Below, piece by piece: positions 37,694 to 46,269 of a stretch of DNA of 64,000 nucleotides (the first letter of the stretch is position 1; each line of letters starts with the position of its first letter). A program made the position numbers and the translations under genes. The notes under the pieces are model-generated. The model was not told the DNA's origin, made no database searches, and was given only the letters and a program-made list of their open reading frames with translations. The stretch is from contig NZ_FMWD01000001.1 in NCBI RefSeq assembly GCF_900102855.1, positions 200,766-264,765 of the forward strand, read 5' to 3'. Origin of the DNA: Thiohalomonas denitrificans (GTDB lineage Bacteria > Pseudomonadota > Gammaproteobacteria > Thiohalomonadales > Thiohalomonadaceae).

Positions 37694-39843
37694 TGAATAA
37701 TCAAGGTCTCTATATTGCACTGATTAGTGTTCACGGGCTGATTCGCGGCCACAATCTGGAATTGGGCCGGGATGCGGATACCGGGGGTCAAACCACCTAT
37801 GTGGTGGAGCTGGCCCGGGCATTGGCCAGCCACCCGGAGGTGGCGCGCGTAGACCTGCTGACACGTCGCGTTATCGATCCCAAGGTTTCCCCTGACTACG
37901 CCATTCCTCTCGAGCCGATAGCTCCGAACGCCAACATCGTACGCCTCGCCTACGGGCCGCGCCGCTATCTCCGCAAGGAAGTCCTCTGGCCCTATCTCGA
38001 TTCCATGGCAGACCAGGCGTTGCAGCATATCCGCGAAACGGGGCGTGTCCCCGATATCATCCACTCCCATTATGCCGATGCCGGCTACGTCGGCACCCGA
38101 CTGGCGGGGCTTCTGGGGGTACCCCTGATCCACACCGGTCACTCGCTGGGCCGCGAGAAGCGACGGCGGCTGCTGGACCGCAATCTGGAGCCCCGGCAGA
38201 TCGAGAAACATTACAACATCAGCGAACGCATCGATGCAGAAGAGATGGCCATGGATGTGGCCGATCGGGTGATCGCCAGCACCCGTCAGGAAGTGGAGGA
38301 GCAATACAGCCTTTACGACAACTATCATCCCCGTCGTATGCGGGTGATTCCTCCCGGCACCGAGTTGAGTCGCTTCCATCCGCCGACCGGCACAGAGGGC
38401 AACTCGCGCGTGAAGGGCATGATCGAACGGTTTCTGACCAACCCGGAGAAACCCCTCATTCTCGCCCTCTCGCGCGCCGATGAACGCAAGAACATCCAGA
38501 CTCTGGTACGCGCGTATGGAGAGAACAAGCAGCTGCGCGATACAGCCAATTTGCTGGTCATCGCTGGTAACCGCGACGATATCGGCTCGATGGAACGCGG
38601 TCCCCGCAAGGTGCTCACCGACCTTCTGTTACTCATCGACCGTTATGATCTCTACGGCCAGGTCGCCTATCCCAAACACCACCACGCCGATGATGTCCCG
38701 GATTTCTACCGGTTGGCAGCGGAGAGTCACGGTGTCTTCGTCAACCCTGCGCTTACTGAACCTTTCGGTCTGACACTCATAGAGGCAGCAGCCAGCGGCC
38801 TTCCGGTCGTAGCAACCAGGGACGGCGGCCCACGCGATATCGTCGGCCACTGCAAGAACGGACTGCTGGTCGATCCGCTGGATAGCGATCGCATGGGGGA
38901 AGCCTTGCTTGAAGCCGTCAGCAACCGCAAGCAGTGGGAGTGCTGGTCCGATAACGGCATCAAAGGGGCACATCGGTACTATTCCTGGCACAGCCATGTG
39001 GAGCACTATGTCCAGGAGGTGGGAATCGTGCTGGACAAGCACGATAAAGCCCGTCCGGTGCAGCTCCGGACCAGTCGCCTGCCGACCATTGAACGACTGG
39101 TGGTCTGCGACCTCAATGACACTCTGCTGGGGGACCCTACAAGCCTCAGGGACCTGCTCGAGGCACTGGAGGAGGCCGGCGACCGGGTAGGGTTCGGTGT
39201 CGTCAGCGGACAGCACCTGGAGAGCACACTGGCGGTCCTCGACGAATGGGGCGTGCAGCGTCCCGATCTCGTGGTCACGTTAATGGGCAGTGAGGTTTAC
39301 TACGGCAACCGCATGGTTGAGGACCACGGCTGGCGGAAACACATCGATTATCGGTGGGATCCCGAGGGTCTGCGCCAGGCGATGGGAGACATCCCCGGCG
39401 TACGCCTCCAGGCGGCGGACCGCGACCACAAGATCGATTATTTTATCGATCCCGATACGGCTCCTCCGGTCCGCAAAATTATCCGCTACCTGCGCAATCT
39501 CGACCTGCACGCCAATGTCGTCTACTCCCACGAACGGTTTCTCGACTTGCTGCCGATCCGGGCCTCCAAGGGTCTGGCCCTGAGATATGTGGCCGCGAAA
39601 TGGGGCATCTCTCCGCAGCACATTCTGGCGGCCGGCGATTCTGGCAACGACATCGAGATGTTGCGGGGCGACATCCTCGGGGTGGTAGTCGGCAATCACA
39701 GCCACGAACTCGAACGACTGCGGGGCGAGCCGGGAATCTATTTCGCCGAGGCCCACCATGCCGCAGGAGTCCTGGAGGGACTGCACCACTACGCATTCCT
39801 CGAGGCCCGCCAACCACCCGTTACGCTGGAGGAGGACGAGTGA
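37693..39843 (+). CDS. Sucrose-phosphate synthase with C-terminal phosphatase-like domain
   Basis: A 716-residue protein. The GT-B glycosyltransferase part (about 1-450: [84 protein letters not shown]) joins UDP-glucose to fructose-6-P. A HAD domain (about 470-716) resembles sucrose-phosphate phosphatase, with [10 protein letters not shown] (motif IV) and ASKGLAL (motif III). Motif I reads DLNDT instead of DxDxT, so the second catalytic Asp is an Asn and phosphatase activity is doubtful. It is translationally coupled on both sides. Confidence 0.92.
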   Translation: MNNQGLYIALISVHGLIRGHNLELGRDADTGGQTTYVVELARALASHPEVARVDLLTRRVIDPKVSPDYAIPLEPIAPNANIVRLAYGPRRYLRKEVLWPYLDSMADQALQHIRETGRVPDIIHSHYADAGYVGTRLAGLLGVPLIHTGHSLGREKRRRLLDRNLEPRQIEKHYNISERIDAEEMAMDVADRVIASTRQEVEEQYSLYDNYHPRRMRVIPPGTELSRFHPPTGTEGNSRVKGMIERFLTNPEKPLILALSRADERKNIQTLVRAYGENKQLRDTANLLVIAGNRDDIGSMERGPRKVLTDLLLLIDRYDLYGQVAYPKHHHADDVPDFYRLAAESHGVFVNPALTEPFGLTLIEAAASGLPVVATRDGGPRDIVGHCKNGLLVDPLDSDRMGEALLEAVSNRKQWECWSDNGIKGAHRYYSWHSHVEHYVQEVGIVLDKHDKARPVQLRTSRLPTIERLVVCDLNDTLLGDPTSLRDLLEALEEAGDRVGFGVVSGQHLESTLAVLDEWGVQRPDLVVTLMGSEVYYGNRMVEDHGWRKHIDYRWDPEGLRQAMGDIPGVRLQAADRDHKIDYFIDPDTAPPVRKIIRYLRNLDLHANVVYSHERFLDLLPIRASKGLALRYVAAKWGISPQHILAAGDSGNDIEMLRGDILGVVVGNHSHELERLRGEPGIYFAEAHHAAGVLEGLHHYAFLEARQPPVTLEEDE

Positions 39844-42257
39844 TCCCCGGTCTCGGAGAGTTCCTCGACAAGTACCGCAATGCCATCTATTCTCTGCTGC
39901 GCCACTACGTCGGGCTGGACAAGCCGTTTCTGCTGCGTTCGGAACTGTGGGACGAGTTCACCCGCTTCTGTGAAAAGCGTGAACATCAGCACCTGTGCGA
40001 CTCCGCCATGGCCCGGGCCATCGGGTTCAGCCAGGAGGCGGTAATCGAGGCCCCATGGGTGTATCTCGCCGTACGGCCACGGATTGCCCGCTGGACCTAC
40101 CTTCGCTTCCACCTCGATACCCTTGACCACGAAGAGGTAACCACCTCCGAGTTTCTATCTTTCAAGGAGCGCGTCCATGGTGGTGGAGGAAACCAGGAGT
40201 GGATGCCCGAGATCGACCTGGGTCCGTTCAACCGCGAATTCCCCCGGCTGAAAGAGCCCCGCTCCATTGGGCGCGGAGTGGAATTCCTCAACCGCCGGCT
40301 TTCGTCGCAGCTGTTCCAGGAGATCGGAAAGGGCGATAAACGGCTGCTGGAATTTCTTCGCATGCACCAGTGCCAGGGCCGGCAACTGATGCTGAATGAC
40401 CGAGTCGCCGATGTGATAGCACTTGGCCACGCACTGCACCGGGCGGAGGAGTATCTGTCGGAGCAGCCGCCCGAAGCCGGATGGGAACGGGTCGGTGATG
40501 CGCTTCAGCAGCTCGGTTTCGAGCCCGGTTGGGGGCGCACCGTCGCCCGAATGCGGGAGCAGTTGTCACTGCTGACGGACATCCTGGAGGCACCCGCACC
40601 CGAACCACTGGCGCGCCTCCTGGGTGAGATGCCGATGATCTTCAACCTCGCCATCGTGTCGCCCCACGGTTTCTTCGGCCAATCGAACGTACTGGGGCTT
40701 CCCGATACCGGTGGCCAGGTAGTGTACATTCTCGACCAGGTACGCGCCCTCGAGAGGGAGATCTTCCGCAGGGTTCGGGACCAGGGTCTGGAGATCGAGC
40801 CGCAAATCCTGGTGGTGACCCGCCTGATCCCCGAAGCCGGCAGTACCAGTTGCGATGAACACCTGGAGCGCATCGCCGGCACGCGCAATGCGCGTATCCT
40901 GCGCATCCCGTTCCGGGCCGATAGCGGCGAGGTCATTCCGCAGTGGCTCTCCCGTTTCGAGATCTGGCCCTATCTGGAACGTTTCGCGCTGGATGCGGAG
41001 CGGGAAGTCCTGGCCGAACTCAAAGCCCGTCCCGACCTGATTATCGGCAACTATTCCGATGGCAGCCTCGTGGCGACGCTACTCTCAGAGCGCCTGCACG
41101 TGACGCAGTGCAATGTCGCCCACGCCCTGGAGAAGACCAAATACCTCTATGCGGACCTTTACTGGCGGGAAAACGAGCCCGAGTACCATTTCTCCTGCCA
41201 GTTCACCGCGGATCTTATCGCCATGAACGCGGCGGATTTCATCATCACCAGTACCTACCAGGAGATCGCGGGCACTGCAGAGAGTGTGGGTCAGTACGAA
41301 TCCTACGGCGCCTTTACCATGCCCGGGCTCTATCGCGTGGTGAACGGAATCGACGTCTTTGACCCGAAATTCAATATAGTTTCGCCGGGAGCAGACTCCG
41401 ATATCTACTTTCCCTATACCGAGACCAAACGCCGGTTACCCGGCCTGCACGAAGAGATCAAACAGCTGGTATTTGGTGATGAGGACAGACCCGACGCTCG
41501 GGGTCGATTCAGGGAGATCGACAAACCCGTTATCCTGACAATGGCGCGGCTCGATCCGATCAAGAACATCAGCGGCCTGGTCGAGTGGTATGGTCGTAGT
41601 CCGGAATTGCGTGAACAGGCCAACCTGCTGGTCATTGCAGGCCATGTGAATATCGAACAGTCGGGCGACCGCGAAGAGCGCGATCAGATCCAGCGCATGC
41701 ACCGGCTGATCGATGAGCACGGTCTGGACGGGCAGCTACGCTGGCTGGGACTGCATCTGGACAAACACCTGGCAGGTGAACTCTACCGGTACATCGCCGA
41801 GCGACGGGGCGTGTTCGTGCAGCCGGCCCTGTTCGAAGCCTTCGGCCTGACCGTAGTGGAGGCAATGAGCTCGGGCCTGCCGACCTTTGCCACACGCTAT
41901 GGCGGCCCGCTGGAGATCATCCAGCACGGCCAGTCCGGATTCCATATCGATCCCAACCACGGCGACCGGGCAGCCGAAGAGATCGCCGATTTTTTCTACC
42001 GCTGCAAGACAGATCCCGGGTACTGGGAGCAAATCTCTGCAAACGGCTTGCAGCGCATCCATGAGCACTACACCTGGGAGCGCTACGCCAGCCGTCTGCT
42101 TTCTCTCTCCTGCATCTACGGATTCTGGAAATACGTGACCAATCTCGAGCGTGACGAAATGCGTCGCTACCTGGAGATGTTCTATGGACTCGCTTACCGA
42201 AAGAGGGTGGAAACCGTGCGGAACCCGGCCGTCGATAACCAGTTACCAACCGCCTAG
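39840..42257 (+). CDS. Sucrose synthase
   Basis: An 805-residue GT-B enzyme, full length for sucrose synthase, which reversibly forms sucrose from NDP-glucose and fructose. The N-terminal regulatory region (to about 260) precedes the synthase core: [66 protein letters not shown] and the catalytic E-x7-E in [17 protein letters not shown]. The start is a GTG overlapping the previous stop and preceded by GGAGGAGGA. Together with fructokinase and sucrose-phosphate synthase it forms a sucrose cycle, as in halophilic methylotrophs. Confidence 0.96.
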   Translation: MIPGLGEFLDKYRNAIYSLLRHYVGLDKPFLLRSELWDEFTRFCEKREHQHLCDSAMARAIGFSQEAVIEAPWVYLAVRPRIARWTYLRFHLDTLDHEEVTTSEFLSFKERVHGGGGNQEWMPEIDLGPFNREFPRLKEPRSIGRGVEFLNRRLSSQLFQEIGKGDKRLLEFLRMHQCQGRQLMLNDRVADVIALGHALHRAEEYLSEQPPEAGWERVGDALQQLGFEPGWGRTVARMREQLSLLTDILEAPAPEPLARLLGEMPMIFNLAIVSPHGFFGQSNVLGLPDTGGQVVYILDQVRALEREIFRRVRDQGLEIEPQILVVTRLIPEAGSTSCDEHLERIAGTRNARILRIPFRADSGEVIPQWLSRFEIWPYLERFALDAEREVLAELKARPDLIIGNYSDGSLVATLLSERLHVTQCNVAHALEKTKYLYADLYWRENEPEYHFSCQFTADLIAMNAADFIITSTYQEIAGTAESVGQYESYGAFTMPGLYRVVNGIDVFDPKFNIVSPGADSDIYFPYTETKRRLPGLHEEIKQLVFGDEDRPDARGRFREIDKPVILTMARLDPIKNISGLVEWYGRSPELREQANLLVIAGHVNIEQSGDREERDQIQRMHRLIDEHGLDGQLRWLGLHLDKHLAGELYRYIAERRGVFVQPALFEAFGLTVVEAMSSGLPTFATRYGGPLEIIQHGQSGFHIDPNHGDRAAEEIADFFYRCKTDPGYWEQISANGLQRIHEHYTWERYASRLLSLSCIYGFWKYVTNLERDEMRRYLEMFYGLAYRKRVETVRNPAVDNQLPTA

Positions 42258-43534
42258 CCGGCCACTACCACCCGGTCACGTCCCGCCCCTTTGGCGCGAT
42301 ACAGCGCGGCGTCGGCGGCGGCAATAAGGGAATCGGTGCCACCCTCTGCGCCGAGTTGGGCCACCCCGACGCTACAGGTTACCGATACCACTCTCCTGTC
42401 CGGCAGATAGTAGCGCCTTGCGGCCAATCGTCGACGCAACCGTTCAGCCATCGGCTGGGCTTTTTCAATGGCCGTCTCAGGCAGCACCACTGCAAACTCC
42501 TCCCCGCCATAGCGGCTTACCAGGTCCGAAGCCCGGGAAACCTCCCGAATGACTTGTGCGCTGCCGGTCAGGACTTCATCCCCGCTCAGGTGCCCAAAAC
42601 GGTCGTTGATCTGCTTGAAATGGTCCAGATCCACGAGCATTAGGCAGAGTGGCCGTGAATAGCGGCGTGCCCGGGCAAGTTCCTGCTCCATACGAGCCAT
42701 CAGGTGCCGGCGGTTGAAAAGGCCAGTCAGCCCGTCCGTGTTGGCCAACCGCTCCATCCGGGCGGCAAGCGTCTTTTCCCTGGTGATATCCCGGTGAGTG
42801 GCGACGAAACCTTCGATACCCCGGTGTTCGTCAAAGATCGGGGAGACCGTCAGGGCACTCTCGAGGTCAGTGCCGTCCTTGCGGCAAATGGTGAATTCCC
42901 CACGCCATACCTCTCCTGCCGTAATGGTCTGCCAGAGTGAGGCGTAGATTGCCGTCGGAGTGCTCCCGCTCTTCAGCAACCGCGGTGTATGCCCGAGGAC
43001 TTCCTCCTTGCGATAACCGGTCAGTGCCGTAAATGCAGGATTCACGTATTCGATGCGCCCCCGGGAGTCGGTGACCATCATACTTTCCGCGGCATTGTCG
43101 ATCGCACGGAGAAGATGGCCCAGCGTTTCGGGCGGTCCCGCAGCAGGAACCCTGCCCGGCCGGGCTACCCGGCCAAGACACCGCCGCAGGCGCTCGGTAG
43201 TGAGTTCAGACTTGGAGAGATAATCCACAGCACCACCTTGCAGTGCTTCCACGGCCAGTGCCTCGCCGCCCAGACCGGTAAACATGACGATCGGCGTGGT
43301 AATGCCCCGGGCAAGTGCATTCCGGAGCAGGGTCAGCCCATCGCCATCCGGCAGCTGGTAATCAACAAAAGCGCAGTCAAAAGGGCGCTCGGACAGGAGT
43401 GACAGGGCCGACCTCTGCGAGCCGACATCATGGACCTCCGCACCCGGCGAAGTCCTGGCCAGCGCGCGGTGCATGGCGATGCGATCACACTCGTCATCAT
43501 CGACGACGAGCACCGTCAGGTCCTGCTCGCTCAT
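42254..43534 (-). CDS. Response regulator diguanylate cyclase (REC-PAS-GGDEF)
   Basis: A 426-residue protein: receiver (about 1-120; [13 protein letters not shown], phospho-Asp in [12 protein letters not shown]), PAS (about 140-260; [20 protein letters not shown]) and GGDEF domain (about 270-426) with the active motif YGGEEF and an upstream RASD inhibitory (I) site. It should make c-di-GMP with product feedback. I start at the ATG before [10 protein letters not shown]; an ATG 17 codons earlier is possible. Its stop interleaves with the sucrose synthase stop (CTAG), so the genes converge with a four-base overlap. Confidence 0.93.
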   Translation of the reverse strand: MSEQDLTVLVVDDDECDRIAMHRALARTSPGAEVHDVGSQRSALSLLSERPFDCAFVDYQLPDGDGLTLLRNALARGITTPIVMFTGLGGEALAVEALQGGAVDYLSKSELTTERLRRCLGRVARPGRVPAAGPPETLGHLLRAIDNAAESMMVTDSRGRIEYVNPAFTALTGYRKEEVLGHTPRLLKSGSTPTAIYASLWQTITAGEVWRGEFTICRKDGTDLESALTVSPIFDEHRGIEGFVATHRDITREKTLAARMERLANTDGLTGLFNRRHLMARMEQELARARRYSRPLCLMLVDLDHFKQINDRFGHLSGDEVLTGSAQVIREVSRASDLVSRYGGEEFAVVLPETAIEKAQPMAERLRRRLAARRYYLPDRRVVSVTCSVGVAQLGAEGGTDSLIAAADAALYRAKGAGRDRVVVAG

Positions 43535-43663
43535 GTTCGGGTTTTTTCTCTCGCTGATCCCGCTACCGGAAGTATCTCCTTGCATCGTAAGGTTAGACGC
43601 TCTCCCTGTAGCATGTCGGGTCTCTCATGGGCTCTGCAGTCCAAGCTGATGAATTCTCCCCGC

Positions 43664-43846
43664 TGTCATTACGAGGAGCCTGAGCGACGAAGTAATCTCC
43701 TGCTCCCAAAACCGCAGACTGCCGCGTCGTGAGGGCTCCTCCTGATGAACTTCCCCCCCTGTCATTACGAGGAGCCCCAGCGACGAAGTAATCTCCTGCT
43801 CCCAAGACCACAGATTGCCGCGTCGCTGGGGCTCCCCGTAATGACG
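43664..43846. repeat. TGTCATTACGAGGAGC hairpin repeats (two tandem copies)
   Basis: Two head-to-tail units (43664-43741 and 43760-43846) begin TGTCATTACGAGGAGCC and contain GCGACGAAGTAATCTCCTGC. The second closes with the full complement (CGTCGCTGGGGCTCC, GTAATGACGG), making a long hairpin. Degenerate relatives continue to about 43960 (ATTCGGGGCYGCA). This type of non-coding repeat is widespread in bacteria. The rest of 43535-43966 holds no gene. Confidence 0.7.
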
Positions 43847-43966
43847 GCTAGGAGTTCGTCATTGATTCGGGGCCGCACAGCGGCGGGTACGGCTCGCGAT
43901 GACGGCTAAATATTGGTCACCGATTCGGGGCTGCAAAGCAGCCGGTGGGGCTCTCAATGACCTTCA

Positions 43967-44311
43967 TCACCCGTGAAAGCGCTTGCCTGAGCCGCGCTCG
44001 ACCCGCGCACCGTAGAGTTCGGAGTACAGCTTCTGTCTTACTGCGGGCGCCGTTTCCTCGAACGCCAACCCCATCTCCCCATGGGCAGTCCAGGCGATCG
44101 CCGCCACCAGTGCATATCCCGTCTGGTCATCCCCAGGAAACCGGAAATGGACTTCGACCCGCGCATCTCGCGGAATCATTATGGGACCGGCCTCAATCCC
44201 CATTCCACCCGGACCGATATCCCGGACCCGCCCACTGAACAAGCCCAACTGTTCGTACCGGACTACGGCGTGCATTTGGACACGTTTGCGCCTGCCTCTA
44301 CGATGTTCCAT
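43967..44311 (-). CDS. PilZ-domain c-di-GMP-binding protein
   Basis: A 114-residue single-domain protein. The N-terminal RRGRRKRVQM supplies the RxxxR motif and RDIGPGGMGIE the (D/N)xSxxG-like motif, with Gly replacing Ser; LFSGRVRDIG and AIAWTAHGEMGLAFEE are typical PilZ strands. It probably binds c-di-GMP made by the nearby cyclase. It lies 65 bp downstream of the LuxR-type regulator on the same strand. Confidence 0.88.
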   Translation of the reverse strand: MEHRRGRRKRVQMHAVVRYEQLGLFSGRVRDIGPGGMGIEAGPIMIPRDARVEVHFRFPGDDQTGYALVAAIAWTAHGEMGLAFEETAPAVRQKLYSELYGARVERGSGKRFHG

Positions 44312-44376
44312 TGCCCCGTCCCGTCGTTAAAGAGCTTCATTTCAACTCCTTCGGGCGGCAATGGAAATCCGGATCA

Positions 44377-44997
44377 TTACGGAGGTGAGAGTCCCTGCGG
44401 GCCCGCCTGGAGAACACAGCGCACCAACTCTGCGAGAGAGCCGGCTTCAAGTTTTTCCATAATATGCGCGCGATGGCTTTCTACGGTACGTCGACTGATA
44501 CCCAGCTCAGAGGCGACTTGCTTGTTGGATTTCCCTGTGACCAGCAGATTCATGACTTCCCGCTCGCGGCCGGTCAAGCGATCAAGCCGACAGGGCCGAA
44601 TACGCCCCCGTGCCAGCGCCTTGGCACTTTCCAGGCACATCAGGATTCGATCCTCGCCGAGACGGGATTTGGGAAGATAGTCGGCAGCTCCGGCCTTGAG
44701 AACCTCCACGGCCAAAAGCTCATCACCATAGCCGGTCAGGATGATAACCGGAGTCGTCAGGCCCTCGCTCCGCACCTGTTGAAGAAGCTCCAGGCCAGAG
44801 CGTCCCGGCAACCGGTAATCAACGAAAGCCGCCAGGTATTCGCGCCGCCGCAGCTTTTCCAGAGCCGCCTCGGCTTCGCTTGCCTGATCGATATGGGAGC
44901 CCGGAACGGCGCTCTCCAGTGCCCGGCGTATCGTTTCGCGATCAACTGTATCGTCATCCACGATCAATAAGGTGGAAGGTTCGGTATCGGCTTCCAT
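44377..44997 (-). CDS. Two-component response regulator, NarL/FixJ type
   Basis: A 206-residue regulator: receiver (about 8-125; STLLIVDDDTVDRETI, phospho-Asp in AFVDYRLPGRSG, Lys in YLPKSRL) and LuxR-type helix-turn-helix (about 140-195; LTGREREVMNLLVTGKSNKQVASELGISRRTVESHRAHIMEKL). Its receiver closely resembles that of the REC-PAS-GGDEF protein at 42.3-43.5 kb, suggesting they share a kinase. It is the only DNA-binding regulator in the cluster. Confidence 0.94.
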   Translation of the reverse strand: MEADTEPSTLLIVDDDTVDRETIRRALESAVPGSHIDQASEAEAALEKLRRREYLAAFVDYRLPGRSGLELLQQVRSEGLTTPVIILTGYGDELLAVEVLKAGAADYLPKSRLGEDRILMCLESAKALARGRIRPCRLDRLTGREREVMNLLVTGKSNKQVASELGISRRTVESHRAHIMEKLEAGSLAELVRCVLQAGPQGLSPP

Positions 44998-45309
44998 GCC
45001 GCCTCGATCCCTCTGCTATGTCCGTTTCGCCCCGCCAGAGAGGGTTCTCCGGCATCCATCAAGGTTCCCTGACTTCCTTTTGCTTCCTGGCCAAGGTTCG
45101 CCGGGACCGGTAATTCGACTCAAGAAAAGGAGTCACCTCCTCGCGGGAGTGAACCCTACCTACACCATAGCAGCCTGTCGGCTCGGGTCGTAACGAAAGC
45201 AGGCGAGATCGAGCTCTCTTTGAGTCAACAGGCTCGGCATACATCGGAAAACAACGGCGGGGCGTGCGTTTTTCGCGAGTTGCAGGGTGGACATACATGC
45301 GTTCGAGCG
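44998..45309. other. Non-coding interval, nothing recognised
   Basis: 312 bp between the LuxR-type regulator and the receiver gene. It should hold the regulator's promoter; I see no gene or clear hairpin. Confidence 0.35.
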
Positions 45310-45723
45310 TTACACGTGCTCACTCAATTGCCAGTAGCGACCAATACTCCCGAAAAGCTCCACCAGCGCCTCATAGGAGACCGGCTTGATAAAATAGCCA
45401 GCGACGTTGTATTCAAAAGCCGTCGCCTTGTCCGAGGGCTGGCTCGAAGAGGTTAACGCTACGGTAGGCAACGCTTTTAGTTCTGGATCCGCCCTGAGTT
45501 CCTTCAGAAACGCAATCCCGTTCATGCGCGGCATGTTGAAGTCGAGCAGGATGAGTTTGGGGACCAGCTTCGGCCCATTTTTCCCACGTAAAAGCTCCAA
45601 CGCCTTGTCACCTGACTCGGCCACGTACAGGGGGTTGTCAATGCCGTGCTTTTTGAACGCGCGCTGCACCATCATGACGTCCACTTCGTCATCCTCGACC
45701 AGCAAAATGGGCGGCTTGTTCAT
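45310..45723 (-). CDS. Single-domain response regulator (Rcp1/CheY-like)
   Basis: A 137-residue stand-alone receiver with ILLVEDDEVDVMMVQRAFKKHGI, phospho-Asp in LILLDFNMPRMNG, TVALTSSSQ and the Lys in GYFIKPV. The long insert after strand 2 is typical of the Rcp1 family that pairs with phytochrome-like kinases. It is 25 bp downstream of another receiver and the MASE3 kinase. Confidence 0.93.
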   Translation of the reverse strand: MNKPPILLVEDDEVDVMMVQRAFKKHGIDNPLYVAESGDKALELLRGKNGPKLVPKLILLDFNMPRMNGIAFLKELRADPELKALPTVALTSSSQPSDKATAFEYNVAGYFIKPVSYEALVELFGSIGRYWQLSEHV

Positions 45724-45748
45724 AGGTATAAATACGACTCCGGATACA

Positions 45749-46177
45749 CTAATGGCGGTCCTGGCGTTTCGGTGAGGGCATATTCAGCCCCAGCCAATAG
45801 TCGATTACCTGTTTCAGTGCTTCGGCAAACTCCTTGTAATCGACCGGCTTGCGCACATAGCTGTTTGCCCCCAGATCATAGCTGGTAGTCACGTCTGTCT
45901 GTTCGACGGATGACGTGAAGACCACAACCGGGGTGAGGCGGGTACGGTTATCGACTCGCAGTGCCTGCAGAACCTCCAATCCGCCCATCTTGGGCAACTT
46001 CAGGTCGAGCAGGATCAGCCGAGGGGGCCGCTCCGAACCGAAAAGGTAGTCCAGGGCCTCACGGCCGTTATGGGCAACGAAGACCTTGTCCTGCAGCCCC
46101 CGCGTCCGCAATGTGCGCAAAATCAGCTCTTCATCGTTAGGATCATCTTCGACCAAGAGGATCGAGGGATTCTCCAT
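45749..46177 (-). CDS. Single-domain response regulator (Rcp1-like)
   Basis: A 142-residue stand-alone receiver: SILLVEDDPNDEELILRTL, phospho-Asp in LILLDLKLPKMGG, VVVFTSSVEQTD and the Lys in SYVRKPVDY. The ATG follows GGAG at eight bases. It lies between the MASE3 kinase and a second receiver of the same family, so one kinase may feed two receivers. Confidence 0.93.
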   Translation of the reverse strand: MENPSILLVEDDPNDEELILRTLRTRGLQDKVFVAHNGREALDYLFGSERPPRLILLDLKLPKMGGLEVLQALRVDNRTRLTPVVVFTSSVEQTDVTTSYDLGANSYVRKPVDYKEFAEALKQVIDYWLGLNMPSPKRQDRH

Positions 46178-46269
46178 AGGGTTATGCTCCTTTCCACCAG
46201 GAGTTTTCATTTCAACGGATTCGACCACAAACCAACAGGCTTGCGATGGCGAGCCCCATCAGAAAACTC

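Noticed and set aside
39354-39839. Long N-terminal extension of sucrose synthase into the previous gene
   Set aside because: It overlaps the phosphatase-like domain of sucrose-phosphate synthase out of frame; the GTG at 39840 with GGAGGAGGA gives the normal family length.
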